A stretch of DNA of 64,000 nt from Kryptolebias marmoratus (Eukaryota; Chordata; Actinopteri; Cyprinodontiformes; Rivulidae). The DNA lies in assembly GCF_001649575.2 (NCBI RefSeq), contig NC_051433.1, forward strand, positions 19,959,052 to 20,023,051. The letters are read 5' to 3'. This document shows positions 62,260 through 64,000 of the stretch, piece by piece; within the stretch, counting starts at the first letter, position 1, and every line of letters begins with the position of its first letter. The position numbers and the translations under genes were made by a program. The notes beneath the pieces were generated by a model. The model was given only the letters and a program-made list of their open reading frames with translations. It had not been told where the DNA came from and made no database searches.

Positions 62260-62463
62260 GTCATGACTGTAACCGCAGCAACCTGCAAAACAAGCTTCTG
62301 TTTTGTCTTTAATGTTCTGACATCACAGCCTGACATCACACATCACATCACACATTTCTGAAAACCTCATTTCAGATTCAGACCACTGCGCTGAAACAAG
62401 AGTACAAGAGCAAACACAGAAGAGATCTTCTGTTTCTACGAGAGAACACCTGAGACTTTGCAG
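62260..62463 (+). promoter_or_regulatory. Proximal promoter and leader exon of the coiled-coil gene
   Basis: The blocks are 'gtaaccgcagcaacctg', TGACATCA at 62318 and 62331 (13 bases apart, a CRE/ATF-like word), further 'catcacatcaca' words, 'cctcatttcagattcagac' at 62365, a leader of about 90 bases, and a gtaagtag donor at 62463. The acceptor is ctactgcag before 62576, twelve bases upstream of the ATG. Confidence 0.6.
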
Positions 62464-62587
62464 TAAGTAGAACAACAAACTGTTTCCTTCAAACAGAATA
62501 GGTAGATAAATATACACTTTACTGATCTTGGACAGAAATTCAACAATTGCACATCTGTCTTATTTTCTACTGCAGAAAAGAGCAAAC

Positions 62588-63813
62588 ATGTTTTGGCGCA
62601 AACGGCCCGTCGTTGTTGAGTCTCTGAGCGAGGAGAACACCCGTCTTCGCCAAGAGAAAGAGGCCCTCAACAAAACGAGCCTCAACCTTGAGAAGGATAA
62701 CAAGGACCTTCGTGAGATGGTGGAGAGCCTTCGGAAAAACATGAAGTACTAGAGGAATAAGAAAAAGAGAGTGCTCCAGTTAGAAAACGAAACATTGTCT
62801 TGTGAAAATGAGGCTCTTCGTAAAAAAGATGAGTTGTGGCGTAAAGCCATCGCCGGACTTTGTCAGCGTGACATAGAGCAGAGCATGAGACTGGCAGACC
62901 TGGAGATGAGCACAAACTCCCTAAAAACGGAAGTTAAAGAGCTCCGGGATAGTCTGCTGAAAGCTGAGGAGTCCATTAAACAGAACAACCAGGATCTCCA
63001 AAACCGAACTGAAGAGCTACAGACAGCCCTGGCAAAACTGCAGCTCCTGGAAAGAAATCATGCTGAGGTAAGAAAACACAATCAGATCCTGCAGCAGCAA
63101 AACCTCAGAGAGAGAGAGATTTCTGTGGCCAATAAAATCTGTTTTTTCTGTTACAGGAAAAAGACAAGTGTCTTCAAAAACAAGCCCAGGAGCTTCAAAA
63201 ATCCCTGGAGGCCCTCAGTGATTCTGAAGACCGCTGCAGGACATTGAGCCAGGTGAATTCCTCCCTGACTGAGGAGAACCAGGTCTTGGAGGACAAACTT
63301 CAACAGCTATCCAAAACGCTGGATGAGGACCAGGAGGCCACAAACCTTCATCTTGAGGCTCTTCAGCACCAGGTCCAGGACCTTCGAGCTGCTCTCACTC
63401 AGCGTAACAACTACGATGAGTTAACTTCAGAAAACGAGTCTCTGAAAGAACAGAGTGAGGCTTGGAAGGAACGTGTTCGTGAGATCAGCAAGAAGTTGTT
63501 AAAAAGCAACCAGATCTTAAAAAACACTGTGCTGGCTTCTGGTTGTTCTGAATACCGCTGCATGGTCCTGAGTTGGGCCAATTCCTCCCTGGCTGAAGAA
63601 AACAGAGCCTTGGTGGAGCGGATCAAAAGCCTGTCCATGGACCTGTGCGAGGAATGGGACATGGAGGCCCTCCGTGATGAGGTTCACGTCCAGCCAGAGG
63701 GTCCATCCATCAGAGAGAGTCCAAAGGAGCTGGTTTCTATCCCTGAACCCGCATCTGAACCTCTGGACCTGAACCAGCAGTTGGAGATGTTTCCAGACAG
63801 TCAGTGTTTCTGA
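62588..63813 (+). pseudogene. Unrecognised coiled-coil gene with an in-frame stop (broken or readthrough)
   Basis: Exon 62576-63067 (ATG at 62588) and exon 63157-63813 join in phase 0 across an 89-base intron to 378 codons. The product would be almost wholly coiled coil, rich in Glu, Lys, Leu and Gln with heptad spacing (SEENTRLRQEKEALNK, NETLSCENEALRKKDELW, VKELRDSLLKAEESI), and ends in a proline-rich tail, PEPASEPLDLNQQLEMF. I see no signal peptide, membrane segment or enzyme motif. Codon 55 is TAG (62750-62752), yet the same frame stays open with coiled-coil character for the next 105 codons. This points to a recent nonsense change, a sequencing error or readthrough. The only GT/AG pair that could skip it (62712-62779, 68 bases) would shift the frame. 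The closest likeness is short multi-copy teleost coiled-coil genes with golgin- or myosin-like labels, but I cannot assign one. Confidence 0.6.
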
Positions 63814-64000
63814 GTCCTCCATCAGCCCACTGACAGTCCTTTATCCTCCGACTCTGCTGGGAACTAAAAAACAAAAAACTTGTAAATATTGTAAATAGAA
63901 TTTCATTTATTTATTTGGTTTCCTTCACAGGCTCAGCCCATTTTCTTTCTTGATGAAGATCAGTAAAGATCTTCTTTTTGGGGCTGGGTTGGAAACATTT

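Noticed and set aside
62712..62779. Small intron that would remove the in-frame TAG of the coiled-coil gene
   Set aside because: The GT and AG words are present, but the 68-base length is not a multiple of three and removal shifts the downstream frame.

Overview
The window is vertebrate nuclear DNA, most likely from a teleost fish. The coding exons are short and GT/AG-bounded, some introns are very small (68 to 152 bases), and teleost-type transposon debris is dense. I cannot name the species. Three runs of N mark assembly gaps.

The first three quarters hold a gene block also found in tetrapods (human 5q15): RHOBTB3 on the plus strand (coding exons 2689-26798, 13 exons, 619 residues), GLRX on the minus strand (30315-31770, 2 exons, 106 residues) and ELL2 on the minus strand (36191-47676, 12 exons, 656 residues). 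RHOBTB3 and GLRX converge. GLRX and ELL2 are in tandem. Every exon join I give preserves phase and rebuilds an unbroken protein. They share a neighbourhood but not a pathway: RHOBTB3 is a Golgi ATPase/BTB adaptor, GLRX a cytosolic thiol oxidoreductase, and ELL2 a Pol II elongation factor.

From 47.7 to 56.3 kb lies gene-poor, repeat-rich DNA. At 56286-57664 (minus) is a compact glycosyltransferase family 6 gene (relatives: ABO, GGTA1, GBGT1), with two coding exons for a 336-residue type II Golgi protein. At the right edge, 62588-63813 (plus), is a coiled-coil gene I do not recognise. It has an in-frame TAG at codon 55 and an internal 108-codon duplication. Its promoter and leader exon exist twice in tandem, about 1.6 kb apart.

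Mobile DNA includes two rearranged copies of a Tc1/mariner-like element (5.4-6.5 and 27.8-28.9 kb), two other degenerate Tc1-like pieces, a non-LTR retrotransposon tail, a tRNA-derived SINE, a large inverted-repeat element broken by a gap, and five loci of a monomer repeat of about 280-300 bases. The points most worth a second look are the right-edge coiled-coil locus, the GLRX active site CRFC, the unusual GT6 donor-pocket tripeptide, the RHOBTB3 start codon split by an intron, and the monomer repeat.
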